A stretch of DNA of 37,606 nt from assembly GCA_019428825.1 (NCBI GenBank), contig JAHYJU010000003.1, forward strand, positions 1 to 37,606, given 5' to 3'. This document shows positions 16,289 to 23,968 of this stretch, one piece after another. This stretch comes from Patescibacteria group bacterium. GTDB taxonomy: Bacteria; Patescibacteriota; WWE3; UBA101185; UBA10185. The translations under genes were made by a program, and so were the position numbers. The notes below the pieces were generated by a model. It saw only the letters and a list, made by a program, of their open reading frames with translations, searched no databases and had not been told where the DNA came from. The stretch's first letter is position 1; each line of letters opens with the position of its first letter.

Positions 16289-16317
16289 AGTATAGATTTT
16301 AGACTATTTTCTTACAA
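16289..16317 (-). promoter_or_regulatory. Leaderless promoter of the membrane protein gene
   Basis: TTGTAA (16317-16312), 17-base spacer, TATACT (16294-16289), then six bases to the ATG at 16282. Transcription would start at or next to the A of ATG. Confidence 0.7.
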
Positions 16318-16321
16318 GTCT

Positions 16322-16711
16322 TTAGTCGTGATGATGAGATTTTTCGTATTCATCTGCTTCCGTCTTGGTTTCATGAATAGTCCCATCGGGATGATTTGCG
16401 GGGCTATAAACTGTGTAGAGTTTCAAGTCTTCTGTCTCACTTGTGTTTATGATATTGTGCTCTGTTCCCGCAGGAATGACTATTGCGAACCCGTCAGTAA
16501 TACTATATTCCTGACCTTCGGCAACTAATTTTCCTTCACCTGCGTCTATTCTGAAAAATTGATCTACATCACCGTGTATCTCCATCCCAATTTCCTCACC
16601 CGGTTTTAGACTCATAATGACAAGCTGGCTATGCTCGTTTGTTGACAGAACCTGTCTAAAATTACTATTTCCGAGAGTTAATTCTTCAATATTATCTACG
16701 AATATTGGCAT
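16322..16711 (-). CDS. Small cupin-domain protein
   Basis: 129 residues forming a single cupin barrel. The first metal motif is around EIGMEIHGDVDQFFRIDAGE, with His46, Asp48 and Gln51 where the family often has a Glu; the second has PAGTEHNII with His85. The C-terminus is His-rich (SHHHD). Proteins of this type are often annotated as mannose-6-phosphate-isomerase-like cupins, but the substrate is not known. An AAGGAAGG stretch upstream of the ATG is a plausible ribosome site, so this gene is leader-bearing, unlike its neighbours on both sides. The stop lies 39 bases before the next gene's ATG on the same strand. Confidence 0.85.
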   Translation of the reverse strand: MPIFVDNIEELTLGNSNFRQVLSTNEHSQLVIMSLKPGEEIGMEIHGDVDQFFRIDAGEGKLVAEGQEYSITDGFAIVIPAGTEHNIINTSETEDLKLYTVYSPANHPDGTIHETKTEADEYEKSHHHD

Positions 16712-16826
16712 AATATTTTTCCTTCCTTAAAATTATTATAACTATTTACTTATATTATTTTATTTATTATATATTAAACATTGGAAGTCGTTAATCTTAA
16801 CTGAGATCAAGATAAGTTACTCTACT

Positions 16827-17612
16827 CTAAGAGTGCCACTCTCGAATAGATATTTCGTGGATTATTGAATGTGTTTTTCCAAAGACTATCAACAAGTTGT
16901 ATCCCTTGTCCCACAATCTTTCCATGTTTTGAAGTGTTACTTTGTCTTTGTATTGTGATTTTGTGTTTATTACATCATTTATTATGTTTATTTCTTGATA
17001 AGGATTAGTCTCATTTTTTATATATTCCAAATTATTGTAATCAAGTTCAACCCCCGATATTTCCTGGTAGCACTTAGAAATATTACTTAATTCGAAGAAA
17101 TTAGCATCCCACCCCGATATTCCTTTAAGGTAATCCAGGTAGCTTCCAAGAGATGCCTCCATGTTGTCAGGTTTTATATAGTTACTTCTTATTGATATTT
17201 GCTCAACATAAAGACATGTTATTACTACATCTTTAGGGAATTTTTGAGCAAGGTGATTTAGTTGGTCAACTGTATCTGGCTCCGGGCTTGAAACTTGTAT
17301 GGCAGAAGCTTGTGCTAGAAACCAAGTGTAATAAGACTCACCCAGGGATTTTATCTGCTCCTTCCTGTTGTACGGAAGCATTTTTTCACCACCTTCTACA
17401 AGAACCATTCTTCTTTTTCCATCTGTTTTATCAATAAAATCTTGAAGATAGTTTTCTAAAACTCCCCAAGCAGGGTCTTTAGGATCGTATATGTGTTCAA
17501 AGCCTAAATAGTATAATATTTGCCCCCCTTTTCTTATATGAAAAAAGTACGGGGTTGGATAAGGCCCGAATTTTGTAAGTTCGAGATATTTTTTTTGAAG
17601 ATTGTTTAGCAC
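16827..17612 (-). CDS. Possible TIKI/TraB-like protein, GTG start
   Basis: 261 residues, no signal peptide. An early GFEH (YYLGFEHIYDP), a following RRMVLVEGGEKML and a terminal VFGKTHSIIHE recall the spaced Gx2H, E and H motifs of the TIKI/TraB/ChaN-like metalloprotease superfamily. The match is by eye only and the function stays open. The start is GTG at 17612, chosen because TATACT (17624-17619) ends six bases upstream; no Shine-Dalgarno site is present. The palindromic repeat cluster beginning at 17632 lies just upstream, and ppdK is divergent beyond it. Confidence 0.6.
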   Translation of the reverse strand: MLNNLQKKYLELTKFGPYPTPYFFHIRKGGQILYYLGFEHIYDPKDPAWGVLENYLQDFIDKTDGKRRMVLVEGGEKMLPYNRKEQIKSLGESYYTWFLAQASAIQVSSPEPDTVDQLNHLAQKFPKDVVITCLYVEQISIRSNYIKPDNMEASLGSYLDYLKGISGWDANFFELSNISKCYQEISGVELDYNNLEYIKNETNPYQEINIINDVINTKSQYKDKVTLQNMERLWDKGYNLLIVFGKTHSIIHEISIREWHS

Positions 17613-17618
17613 AGGTTA

Positions 17619-17624
17619 AGTATA
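17619..17624 (-). promoter_or_regulatory. -10 box of the 16827-17612 gene, leaderless
   Basis: TATACT on the minus strand, six bases before the GTG start. The upstream -35 position is occupied by the palindromic repeat at 17632-17657. Confidence 0.55.
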
Positions 17625-17631
17625 TATTAAA

Positions 17632-17753
17632 GGGCTCAGCCCTGTACAGGGCTGGGCCATCTGCTAGACTCAGTCTAGCATTTCTATTCTCACTAGAATT
17701 TACTTTATTACCAACTAAAAAACGGTTTAGTGGAATTTCCGGACTGAGTCCGG
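17632..17753. repeat. Palindromic repeat cluster upstream of ppdK
   Basis: Three separate palindromes in the divergent intergenic region. The first, at 17632-17657, combines GGGCTCAGCCC with AGCCCTGTACAGGGCT. The second, at 17662-17680, is TGCTAGACT-C-AGTCTAGCA, perfect with nine-base arms. The third, at 17739-17753, is CCGGACT-G-AGTCCGG with seven-base arms. All share a short core of ACT or GCT, one G or C, then AGT or AGC. Confidence 0.8.
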
Positions 17754-17766
17754 CATACCCAAATAG

Positions 17767-17795
17767 TTGTCAAAAATCCCCCAAAAGTTTAAAGT
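17767..17795 (+). promoter_or_regulatory. Leaderless promoter of ppdK
   Basis: TTGTCA (17767-17772), 17-base spacer, TAAAGT (17790-17795), then six bases to the ATG at 17802. Confidence 0.6.
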
Positions 17796-17801
17796 ATACC
17801 A

Positions 17802-20441
17802 ATGAAAAAATACGTATACTTTTTTGGAAATAATAATACTGAAGGTTCCTCGGACATGAAATTTATATTGGGGGGTAAGGGTGCGAATCTTGCTGAAATG
17901 AGCAAGGTAGGAATTCCGGTTCCGTCTGGATTTACAATATCCACTGAAGTTTGCAGAGATTACAATCTAAATGGGGGTCAAATTCCCGAGGGTTTGGAGA
18001 AGCAGGTTGATGAATATTTAAAACAATTAGAAGAAGCTACAGGAAAAAAATTTGGAGATGATAGTAATCCTCTCCTTGTTTCTGTAAGGTCAGGGGCTGC
18101 TGCATCAATGCCGGGTATGATGGATACTATTTTGAATTTAGGTTTAAACGATTCTGTTGTGTCAAGAATTTCTGAAAATACAGGTAACCCAAGATTTGCT
18201 TGGGATTCGTACAGAAGATTTATTCAAATGTACGGGAACGTTGTTGAGAATATTGAGCACGAAAAATTTGAACATATTATTGATGAAGTTAAGTTATCAA
18301 AAGGTAAAAAAGAAGATACCGAAATGTCTTCCGATGATTGGCAAGAGGTTTCAAACGGATATAAAAAATTATTTAAGATAGAAAAAGGATATGATTTTCC
18401 CGATGACGCTAAAAAACAACTTTGGGGATCAATTTTGGCTGTTATAGGGTCTTGGAATAACACCAGGGCTGTTACTTACAGACAACTTAATAGGATTGAT
18501 GAGACAAAAGTATTTGGTACTGCTGTTAATGTTCAATCAATGGTTTTTGGAAATCTAGGTCCTGAATCAGGTACAGGTGTTGCCTTTACGAGAAATCCTT
18601 CCACAGGAGAAAATCTTCCTTATGGTGAGTATTTAATGAATGCTCAGGGTGAGGACGTAGTTGCAGGTATAAGGACTCCTAAACATCTTGATTCTTTAAA
18701 GCAGGAAAACGAGGAAATATATAATCAACTTATTGAGATTTTCTCTATTCTGGAAAAACATTACAAGGACATGCAGGATGTTGAGTTTACTATTGAGAAT
18801 GGAAAATTGTTTATCTTACAAACTAGAAGTGGAAAAAGAACCGCCCCGGCTTCAGTTAAAATTGCCGTAGATATGGTAAGTGAAAATTTAATTACCGAAA
18901 AAGAAGCGTTGCTAAGAATAGAGCCTGATAAATTAGATCAGCTTTTGCACCCAACACTTGATGAAAATGCTAAGTCTCAGTTTAAAGTTATAGCAAAAGG
19001 GCTACCCGCTTCCCCCGGGGCCGGTGTGGGTGAGGTTGTTTTTGATGCAGATACCGCAGTTGATTGGAAAAAGCAAGGAAAAAAGGTAATTTTAGTGCGT
19101 TTAGAGACATCTCCCGAGGACATTGCAGGTATGAACGCTGCAGTTGGTGTTTTAACTGCAAGAGGAGGTATGACTTCTCATGCCGCGGTTGTTGCCAGAG
19201 GTATGGGAAAGTGTTGTGTATCGGGTTGTGAGTCAATATCTGTGTCGGAAGCTAAAAAAGAGATGCATGTAGGTGATTTAGTAGTTTCTGAAGGTGATTT
19301 GATAACATTAGACGGTTCTACAGGTGAAGTTTTTTTAGGAGAAGTTCCTACAACCGATCCCGAACTTTCGGGCTATTTTGCAACTATAATGGAATGGTCG
19401 GACAAATATAAAAAGCTCGGAGTAAGAACTAATGCAGATACTCCAAAAGATTCCCAAGTTGCAAGGGATTTTGGAGCCCAGGGAATTGGTCTTTGCCGAA
19501 CCGAGCATATGTTTTTTGAAACTGATAGGATTTTTGCTGTCCGTCAGATGATTGTTTCTGATACAGTTGATCAAAGAAAAGCTGCTTTGGAAAAGATTTT
19601 TCCTATTCAGAAAAATGATTTCAAAGAGTTATTTCAAATTATGAGTGGCTTACCTGTTAAAATACGTTTACTAGATCCCCCACTTCATGAGTTTTTACCC
19701 AAGACAAAGGAAGATATAAAGGAAATTGCAGATGAAATGGAAATTTCGGAAGAAAAATTAACCGATAAAATTGAATTTTTGCACGAATTTAACCCTATGA
19801 TGGGTCATCGGGGGTGCCGTTTAGGAGTTACTTATCCTGAGATATTTGAAATGCAGGTTAGGGCAATATCAGAAGCTGCTTGTGAGTTTATTAAAGAGGG
19901 AAATTCTATTACTCCTGAAATTATGATTCCTCTTATAGGGGAGTTTAATGAGTTAAAGTGGTTAAAGGACCGTTTAGTTCCGGTAGTTGAGGAAACTATA
20001 AAAAAGTTCGGGGTTGAGATGAAGTATGAGATTGGAACTATGATAGAAATTCCCAGAGCAGCTTTAACTGCTGATAAAATAGCTCAGGAGGCTGATTTCT
20101 TTTCTTTTGGTACAAATGATTTAACACAGATGACTTATGGGTTTTCGAGAGATGATTCGGGTAAGTTTTTGAATGATTACATTGAAAAGAAAATTGTTGC
20201 TGAGGATCCTTTTAAGAGCTTGGATATTGATGGAGTTGGAAAATTGATGAAAATGGCTGTGGATTTGGGTCGTTCTACCAAAGAACACCTGCACATCGGG
20301 ATCTGTGGTGAGCAGGGTGGGGATCCTGCAACGATAAAATTTTGCCACGAAATTGGGTTGGATTATGTATCTTGCTCTCCTTATCGTGTTCCTATTGCAA
20401 GATTGTCCGCAGCTCAGGCAGCTATTGAGAGTGAGGAGTAA
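17802..20441 (+). CDS. ppdK: Pyruvate, phosphate dikinase
   Basis: Interconverts pyruvate, ATP and phosphate with phosphoenolpyruvate, AMP and pyrophosphate in the cytoplasm; in fermentative bacteria it often runs as a pyrophosphate-linked glycolytic step. It has 879 residues, full length. The ATP-grasp domain includes GGKGANLAEMSKVGIPVP and VSVRSGAAASMPGMMDT. The swivelling phosphohistidine domain has GGMTSHAAVVARG with His460 as phosphate carrier. The C-terminal TIM barrel carries GLCRTEHMF, GTMIEIPRAALTAD, FFSFGTNDLTQM and GICGEQGGDP with the catalytic Cys. All key sites look intact. Promoter TTGTCA-N17-TAAAGT lies six bases before the ATG. Palindromic repeats flank both ends of the gene. 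Confidence 0.97.
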   Translation: MKKYVYFFGNNNTEGSSDMKFILGGKGANLAEMSKVGIPVPSGFTISTEVCRDYNLNGGQIPEGLEKQVDEYLKQLEEATGKKFGDDSNPLLVSVRSGAAASMPGMMDTILNLGLNDSVVSRISENTGNPRFAWDSYRRFIQMYGNVVENIEHEKFEHIIDEVKLSKGKKEDTEMSSDDWQEVSNGYKKLFKIEKGYDFPDDAKKQLWGSILAVIGSWNNTRAVTYRQLNRIDETKVFGTAVNVQSMVFGNLGPESGTGVAFTRNPSTGENLPYGEYLMNAQGEDVVAGIRTPKHLDSLKQENEEIYNQLIEIFSILEKHYKDMQDVEFTIENGKLFILQTRSGKRTAPASVKIAVDMVSENLITEKEALLRIEPDKLDQLLHPTLDENAKSQFKVIAKGLPASPGAGVGEVVFDADTAVDWKKQGKKVILVRLETSPEDIAGMNAAVGVLTARGGMTSHAAVVARGMGKCCVSGCESISVSEAKKEMHVGDLVVSEGDLITLDGSTGEVFLGEVPTTDPELSGYFATIMEWSDKYKKLGVRTNADTPKDSQVARDFGAQGIGLCRTEHMFFETDRIFAVRQMIVSDTVDQRKAALEKIFPIQKNDFKELFQIMSGLPVKIRLLDPPLHEFLPKTKEDIKEIADEMEISEEKLTDKIEFLHEFNPMMGHRGCRLGVTYPEIFEMQVRAISEAACEFIKEGNSITPEIMIPLIGEFNELKWLKDRLVPVVEETIKKFGVEMKYEIGTMIEIPRAALTADKIAQEADFFSFGTNDLTQMTYGFSRDDSGKFLNDYIEKKIVAEDPFKSLDIDGVGKLMKMAVDLGRSTKEHLHIGICGEQGGDPATIKFCHEIGLDYVSCSPYRVPIARLSAAQAAIESEE

Positions 20442-20448
20442 GAATTTC

Positions 20449-20505
20449 CGGGCTGAGTCCTGCGCTAGACTGAGTCCGGCGGACTGAGTCTAGAAAATTC
20501 TAGAT
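20449..20505. repeat. Palindromic repeat cluster downstream of ppdK
   Basis: CTAGACTGAGTCCG (20465-20478) and CGGACTGAGTCTAG (20480-20493) form a hairpin of 14-base arms with one central mismatch. It is preceded by a degenerate GGGCTGAGTCC and followed by TCTAGAAAATTCTAGA. It carries the same ACT-G-AGT core as the repeats upstream of ppdK. There is no T tract, so it is not a normal intrinsic terminator. Confidence 0.75.
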
Positions 20506-20511
20506 AGTTAA

Positions 20512-20588
20512 TGGTGGGCGGTAAAGGAATCGAACCTATGACCTCCACAATGTCAATGTGGCGCTCTAACCGACTGAGCTAACCGCCC
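20512..20588 (-). tRNA. tRNA-Val (anticodon GAC), CCA encoded
   Basis: 77 bases including the encoded CCA (20514-20512). The acceptor stem GGGCGGT pairs with ACCGCCC, the D arm has TTAGCTCAGTCGGTTAGAGC, the anticodon stem CCACA/TGTGG encloses loop TTGACAT with anticodon GAC, and the T arm has GGTTCGATTCC. All positions look functional. Its upstream region and first 13 bases are duplicated in tandem (20576-20689 and 20694-20807). Confidence 0.95.
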
Positions 20589-20689
20589 CTGCTTATATCT
20601 TATTCTATTTTCAATCTTTCTCACTCGGACAAGCCTCGTTTTATACCCCACTTAATTTCTTGTGTGTATGGCTAGCTCCGGATTTTCAA
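20576..20689. repeat. Tandem duplication, copy attached to tRNA-Val
   Basis: A 114-base unit that includes the first 13 bases of the tRNA (minus strand GGGCGGTTAGCTC) and about 100 bases upstream of it, so it should hold the tRNA promoter. Possible -10 boxes on the minus strand are TAGAAT seven or eight bases before the tRNA and TATAAA further upstream. Confidence 0.9.
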
Positions 20690-20693
20690 TTAG

Positions 20694-20807
20694 GAGCTAA
20701 CCGCCCCTGTTTATATCTTATTCTATTTTCAATCTTTCTCACTCGGACAAGCCTCGTTTTATACTCCACTTAATTTCTTGTGTGTATGGCTAGCTCCGGA
20801 TTTTCAA
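20694..20807. repeat. Tandem duplication, second copy with truncated tRNA 5' end
   Basis: Identical to 20576-20689 except for two C-to-T changes, and offset by 118 bases. It ends in a 13-base copy of the tRNA-Val 5' end that lacks the rest of the gene. On the minus strand it lies upstream of the working copy and could act as a second promoter reading into the tRNA. Confidence 0.9.
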
Positions 20808-20838
20808 GAATATTTTATCAATTTTCAAAGGTTTTTGT

Positions 20839-21435
20839 TTACTTTTTCTTAGGATTCATTACCTTATCAATAATCCCATATTTTACAGATTCTTGAGCGT
20901 CCATCCAATAATCTCTGTCCATGTCTCCCTTTACTTTATCAAGTTTTTGATTTGTTTCTTTAGATATAGCTCCTGCATACTGGTCTCGTAGTTTTAACAT
21001 ATGTTTAGCTGTAATTTCAACATCGCTGGCTTGTCCTTCTACCCCACCAATGACTTGATGAATCATTGTATGTGATCCCGGAAGTGCATACCTTTTACCT
21101 TTTGTTCCCGCAGCTAGTATTAAAGCCCCGGCTGATGCTGCTAACCCTACATTTATTGTAACTACGTCATTTTTAATGTGTTTTATAGTGTCATACATAG
21201 CAACTCCGGCATACACCTCTCCGCCCGGAGAGTTGATGTAAACACTAATATCTTTTTCAGGATTTTGGCTTTCTAAAAAAAGCAGTTGAGCGATAAAAGT
21301 GTTTGCAACTCCCATATCTATCGGTCCTGTAACAAAAACAACGTTGTCTTTTAGAAGTCTCGAATAAATATCATAAGACCTTTCCATTCCTGATTGGTCT
21401 TTTTCGATTACTATTGGTACTAATGTGTTTTTCAT
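20839..21435 (-). CDS. clpP: ATP-dependent Clp protease, proteolytic subunit
   Basis: Serine protease subunit of 198 residues that forms a double-heptamer chamber and degrades proteins fed by a Clp ATPase (none in this window). The catalytic triad fits Ser101 (GLAASAGAL), His126 ([10 protein letters not shown]) and Asp175 (MDRDYWMDA). [17 protein letters not shown] and KYGIIDKVM are typical. Its ATG overlaps the stop of the trigger factor gene by four bases (ATGA), so the two are coupled, as tig and clpP are neighbours in many bacteria. Confidence 0.97.
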   Translation of the reverse strand: MKNTLVPIVIEKDQSGMERSYDIYSRLLKDNVVFVTGPIDMGVANTFIAQLLFLESQNPEKDISVYINSPGGEVYAGVAMYDTIKHIKNDVVTINVGLAASAGALILAAGTKGKRYALPGSHTMIHQVIGGVEGQASDVEITAKHMLKLRDQYAGAISKETNQKLDKVKGDMDRDYWMDAQESVKYGIIDKVMNPKKK

Positions 21436-22373
21436 TTTTCCTCCTTTTCTTCATTCTCACTATCATGAGTATGATTATGAGATCCTTGTGTTTCTTCAAT
21501 TAACATATTTAAAAGCTTATTTTTTTGCAAAATATTTTTGATATAAAGTTTCTGCATTGGGTCTTTCATTTGTTCTGCAACACTCGGGTCTCCGGATGCA
21601 TTTATCATTTCATCAATTTCATTATCATCTATTTCTATCTTTTCTTCAGTTATTAAATGAGAAAGTACAAATTCGGCCTTTATATTATTTTCCGCCATTT
21701 TTAAGTAATCGTATCTTATTTCTTCCGCTGTTTTTTCTTGTGCTTGAAGGTATTTATCTAGTGTTAATTTTATTGTTTGTAGCTGTTGCATCAACTGACC
21801 CATTAACCTATCCGCTTCTTCTTCTATTAAAATGTCAGCCATCTCAACTTCAGATTCTTTTAAAAGTACCTCTATTACTTCATTTGGACCAATATGGACA
21901 TGCTCGTGGCCTTCTTTTTCAATGTCCAACTCACCTTTCTGAAGTTTTTCTAACTTTTCTTTTTTAATTTTCTCCGTTTTTTCTTTGTAGTAATCCTTTA
22001 ATGCTTTTTTATAATCTTTCATCTTAACTTCGGGTTTTGTTGCGAATTCTGCTGTGAATTCCAGGTCTTTCTCTATATCAAATTCTTTTATTTCTACTTT
22101 AGGGTTAGATACAGGCATTAGCTTATTCTCTTTTAGAGCTTGGGGATAAAATGTTTGAAGAACCTCATTTATGGTATCTCCATAGAGTTTTGACTCCCCT
22201 ACCTTCTCTATTACCATTTCTCTTGGAGCTGTTCCTTTCCTAAAACCTTGTAACTCGGTATTTTCAACGGCTTTATCAACTTCTTTCTCGTAGAATTCTT
22301 TTACAGTGATGTTTTCTACGGTAATAGTAAGTTTCATGGCCGATTTTGGTAGTTTTTGTATTTGTGTTTTCAT
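21432..22373 (-). CDS. tig: Trigger factor without the PPIase domain
   Basis: Ribosome-associated chaperone that meets nascent chains at the tunnel exit. It has 313 residues against about 430 in E. coli. The N-terminal domain has the ribosome-docking signature [12 protein letters not shown] (near residues 43-54). After about residue 120 a Lys/Glu-rich linker replaces the whole FKBP-type prolyl isomerase domain, and the helical substrate-binding C-domain follows (about 165-290). The tail is rich in His and Glu ([17 protein letters not shown]), as is a linker segment ([12 protein letters not shown]). A TACAAT box ends nine bases before the ATG, with no Shine-Dalgarno site. clpP overlaps its stop. 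Confidence 0.92.
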   Translation of the reverse strand: MKTQIQKLPKSAMKLTITVENITVKEFYEKEVDKAVENTELQGFRKGTAPREMVIEKVGESKLYGDTINEVLQTFYPQALKENKLMPVSNPKVEIKEFDIEKDLEFTAEFATKPEVKMKDYKKALKDYYKEKTEKIKKEKLEKLQKGELDIEKEGHEHVHIGPNEVIEVLLKESEVEMADILIEEEADRLMGQLMQQLQTIKLTLDKYLQAQEKTAEEIRYDYLKMAENNIKAEFVLSHLITEEKIEIDDNEIDEMINASGDPSVAEQMKDPMQKLYIKNILQKNKLLNMLIEETQGSHNHTHDSENEEKEEK

Positions 22374-22398
22374 AGCTTAGTTATTGTATCATAAGTTT

Positions 22399-23508
22399 TT
22401 AAGTAATTACTCCTGACCCTACACATAAATTTCTTATATAAAAAACACAATATTGCCCGGGAGTTACCCCTATCTTAGGTTCTCTAAACACTATTTTGTA
22501 CTCTTTATTAATTTCATTTATTGGAAAAAGCTCAGCCGAAGAACTTTTTTGTTGATATCTTATCTTTGACTTAACTTTTATTTTTTTTCCGTAGAAATCT
22601 TTGTTTGAAAAAAATACGTCCGAAAGCAATATTTCTGTTTTTCCTAGATCTTTTTTATCAGTAGAGACGATTATTTCGTTTTTAGAAATATCTTTTTTAA
22701 TTACATAATAAGGACCTCCTGCTAAACCTATCTTTTTTCTCTGTCCGATTGTGTAATATTGTAAACCTTTGTGATTACCTAAAACCTTTCCATTTTTATC
22801 AACTATATCACCGTTATTATTTCCAATTTCTTTTTCAATAAAACTGTCTAAAGATTTTTCTGAAACAAAGCAAAAATCCTGACTTTGTAAGATTTTTTCA
22901 TAGAAACCGAGACCTTTTTTTCTAACCATTTTATAAACCTCAGATTTTGTCATTTCTCCTAAAGGGAATATAATTCTTTCTAACCATTCTTGTGGTAACA
23001 AGCTTAGATTATATGTTTGATCCTTAGTTTCATCATTTGAATGTGAAATAAATAATGAGTTGTATTTTCTACTTTTAACAATCTTTGCGTAATGGCCGGT
23101 TGCTACGTATTTTATTCTCTTAGAGTCCGCAAAATTAATCAGCTGTTGAAATTTTGTATTACGATTACACACCATGCAAGGATTCGGGGTTTGGGATTTT
23201 TTCATTGAATCGACAAAATAGTTTATAACATTTTTTTGGAATTCATCCGTAATATCTAAAATATGGTGTTCGCATTCAAATTTATTGCAAATTTCTTTTG
23301 CTCTTTGAATTGAATCTACAGTACAACATGGGTTTTGATTTAAATTTGATTCGTCTTCCCAAACTGAAAATTTTAATGAGACTCCAATAGGTTTCCAGCC
23401 GTTTTCCTTTAAGAGAATTAGTGTAGCGGTTGAGTCGACACCTCCTGACATACCCACAACTATCTTTCTACCTTTTCCCTTGTCTATTCTTCTTGATGTT
23501 CCACCCAT
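22399..23508 (-). CDS. mnmA: tRNA 2-thiouridylase MnmA
   Basis: Thiolates U34 of the tRNAs for Lys, Glu and Gln, using ATP and sulfur passed from a cysteine desulfurase. It has 369 residues, normal length. The PP-loop is SGGVDS at 21-26. The catalytic cysteines fit Cys111 in TPNPCMVCNR and Cys213 in SQDFCFVSE. GHYAKI and YTIGQRKKIGLAGGPYYV are typical of the family. The ATG overlaps the end of iscU by 25 bases; a GGAGG 13 bases upstream, inside iscU, may help initiation. Position right after iscS-iscU suggests that IscS supplies the sulfur directly, since no TusA-E relay is seen. Confidence 0.95.
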   Translation of the reverse strand: MGGTSRRIDKGKGRKIVVGMSGGVDSTATLILLKENGWKPIGVSLKFSVWEDESNLNQNPCCTVDSIQRAKEICNKFECEHHILDITDEFQKNVINYFVDSMKKSQTPNPCMVCNRNTKFQQLINFADSKRIKYVATGHYAKIVKSRKYNSLFISHSNDETKDQTYNLSLLPQEWLERIIFPLGEMTKSEVYKMVRKKGLGFYEKILQSQDFCFVSEKSLDSFIEKEIGNNNGDIVDKNGKVLGNHKGLQYYTIGQRKKIGLAGGPYYVIKKDISKNEIIVSTDKKDLGKTEILLSDVFFSNKDFYGKKIKVKSKIRYQQKSSSAELFPINEINKEYKIVFREPKIGVTPGQYCVFYIRNLCVGSGVIT

Positions 23509-23966
23509 TCTTCGTATTTTTCCTCCAAAATCTCATTACTCTTTATAACTTGATCGTGTTTTTTTTGGAGAGATTCGGGAATTGGTCTTTTATTTTTGCT
23601 TAAATAATCGTAAATTGCTTCTGCTAAGGCTTCGGTGGCAAGAACTGAGCAGTGGATTTTTATGGGAGGAAGCCCGTCAAGTGACTCAATGATGCTGTCT
23701 TTACTTAATTCCAAGGCTTTTTCTATGGTTTTACCTTTTACCATATCGGTTATTGCGCTACTTGTAGCTATTGCAGCAACACATCCAAAGGTTTGGAATT
23801 TTACATCGGAGATTATCTCTTTTTTACCATCTTTTTTTATCTTGATGTAAAGATACATCATGTCACCGCAAGCTAGGTTTCCGACCTTTCCTACCCCATC
23901 GGCATCCTTTATTTTTCCGAGATTTTTTGGTTTTCTAAAATATTCTAAAACTTTATCTGTATACAT
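23484..23966 (-). CDS. iscU: Fe-S cluster scaffold IscU/NifU-type
   Basis: Scaffold on which 2Fe-2S clusters are assembled from sulfur given by IscS. The start is placed at the ATG giving MYTDKVLEYFRKPKNLG, which matches the usual IscU start; a TTG at 23981 would add five residues and overlap iscS by 13 bases. Cluster ligands are Cys33 (LACGDMM, with the assisting Asp35), Cys62 (FGCVAAIA) and Cys106 (IHCSVLA). The C-terminal 30 residues form a charged extension (KYEEWVEHQEE). It has 160 residues as placed here. It begins two bases after the iscS stop and its end overlaps mnmA. Confidence 0.93.
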   Translation of the reverse strand: MYTDKVLEYFRKPKNLGKIKDADGVGKVGNLACGDMMYLYIKIKKDGKKEIISDVKFQTFGCVAAIATSSAITDMVKGKTIEKALELSKDSIIESLDGLPPIKIHCSVLATEALAEAIYDYLSKNKRPIPESLQKKHDQVIKSNEILEEKYEEWVEHQEE

Positions 23967-23968
23967 AT

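Noticed and set aside
20449-20505. Rho-independent terminator of ppdK
   Set aside because: The hairpin is strong but no T run follows on either strand, and the same hairpins occur upstream of genes; it is listed as a repeat.
20694-20706. Second tRNA gene in the tandem repeat
   Set aside because: Only the first 13 bases of tRNA-Val are present; the anticodon arm, T arm and acceptor 3' strand are missing.
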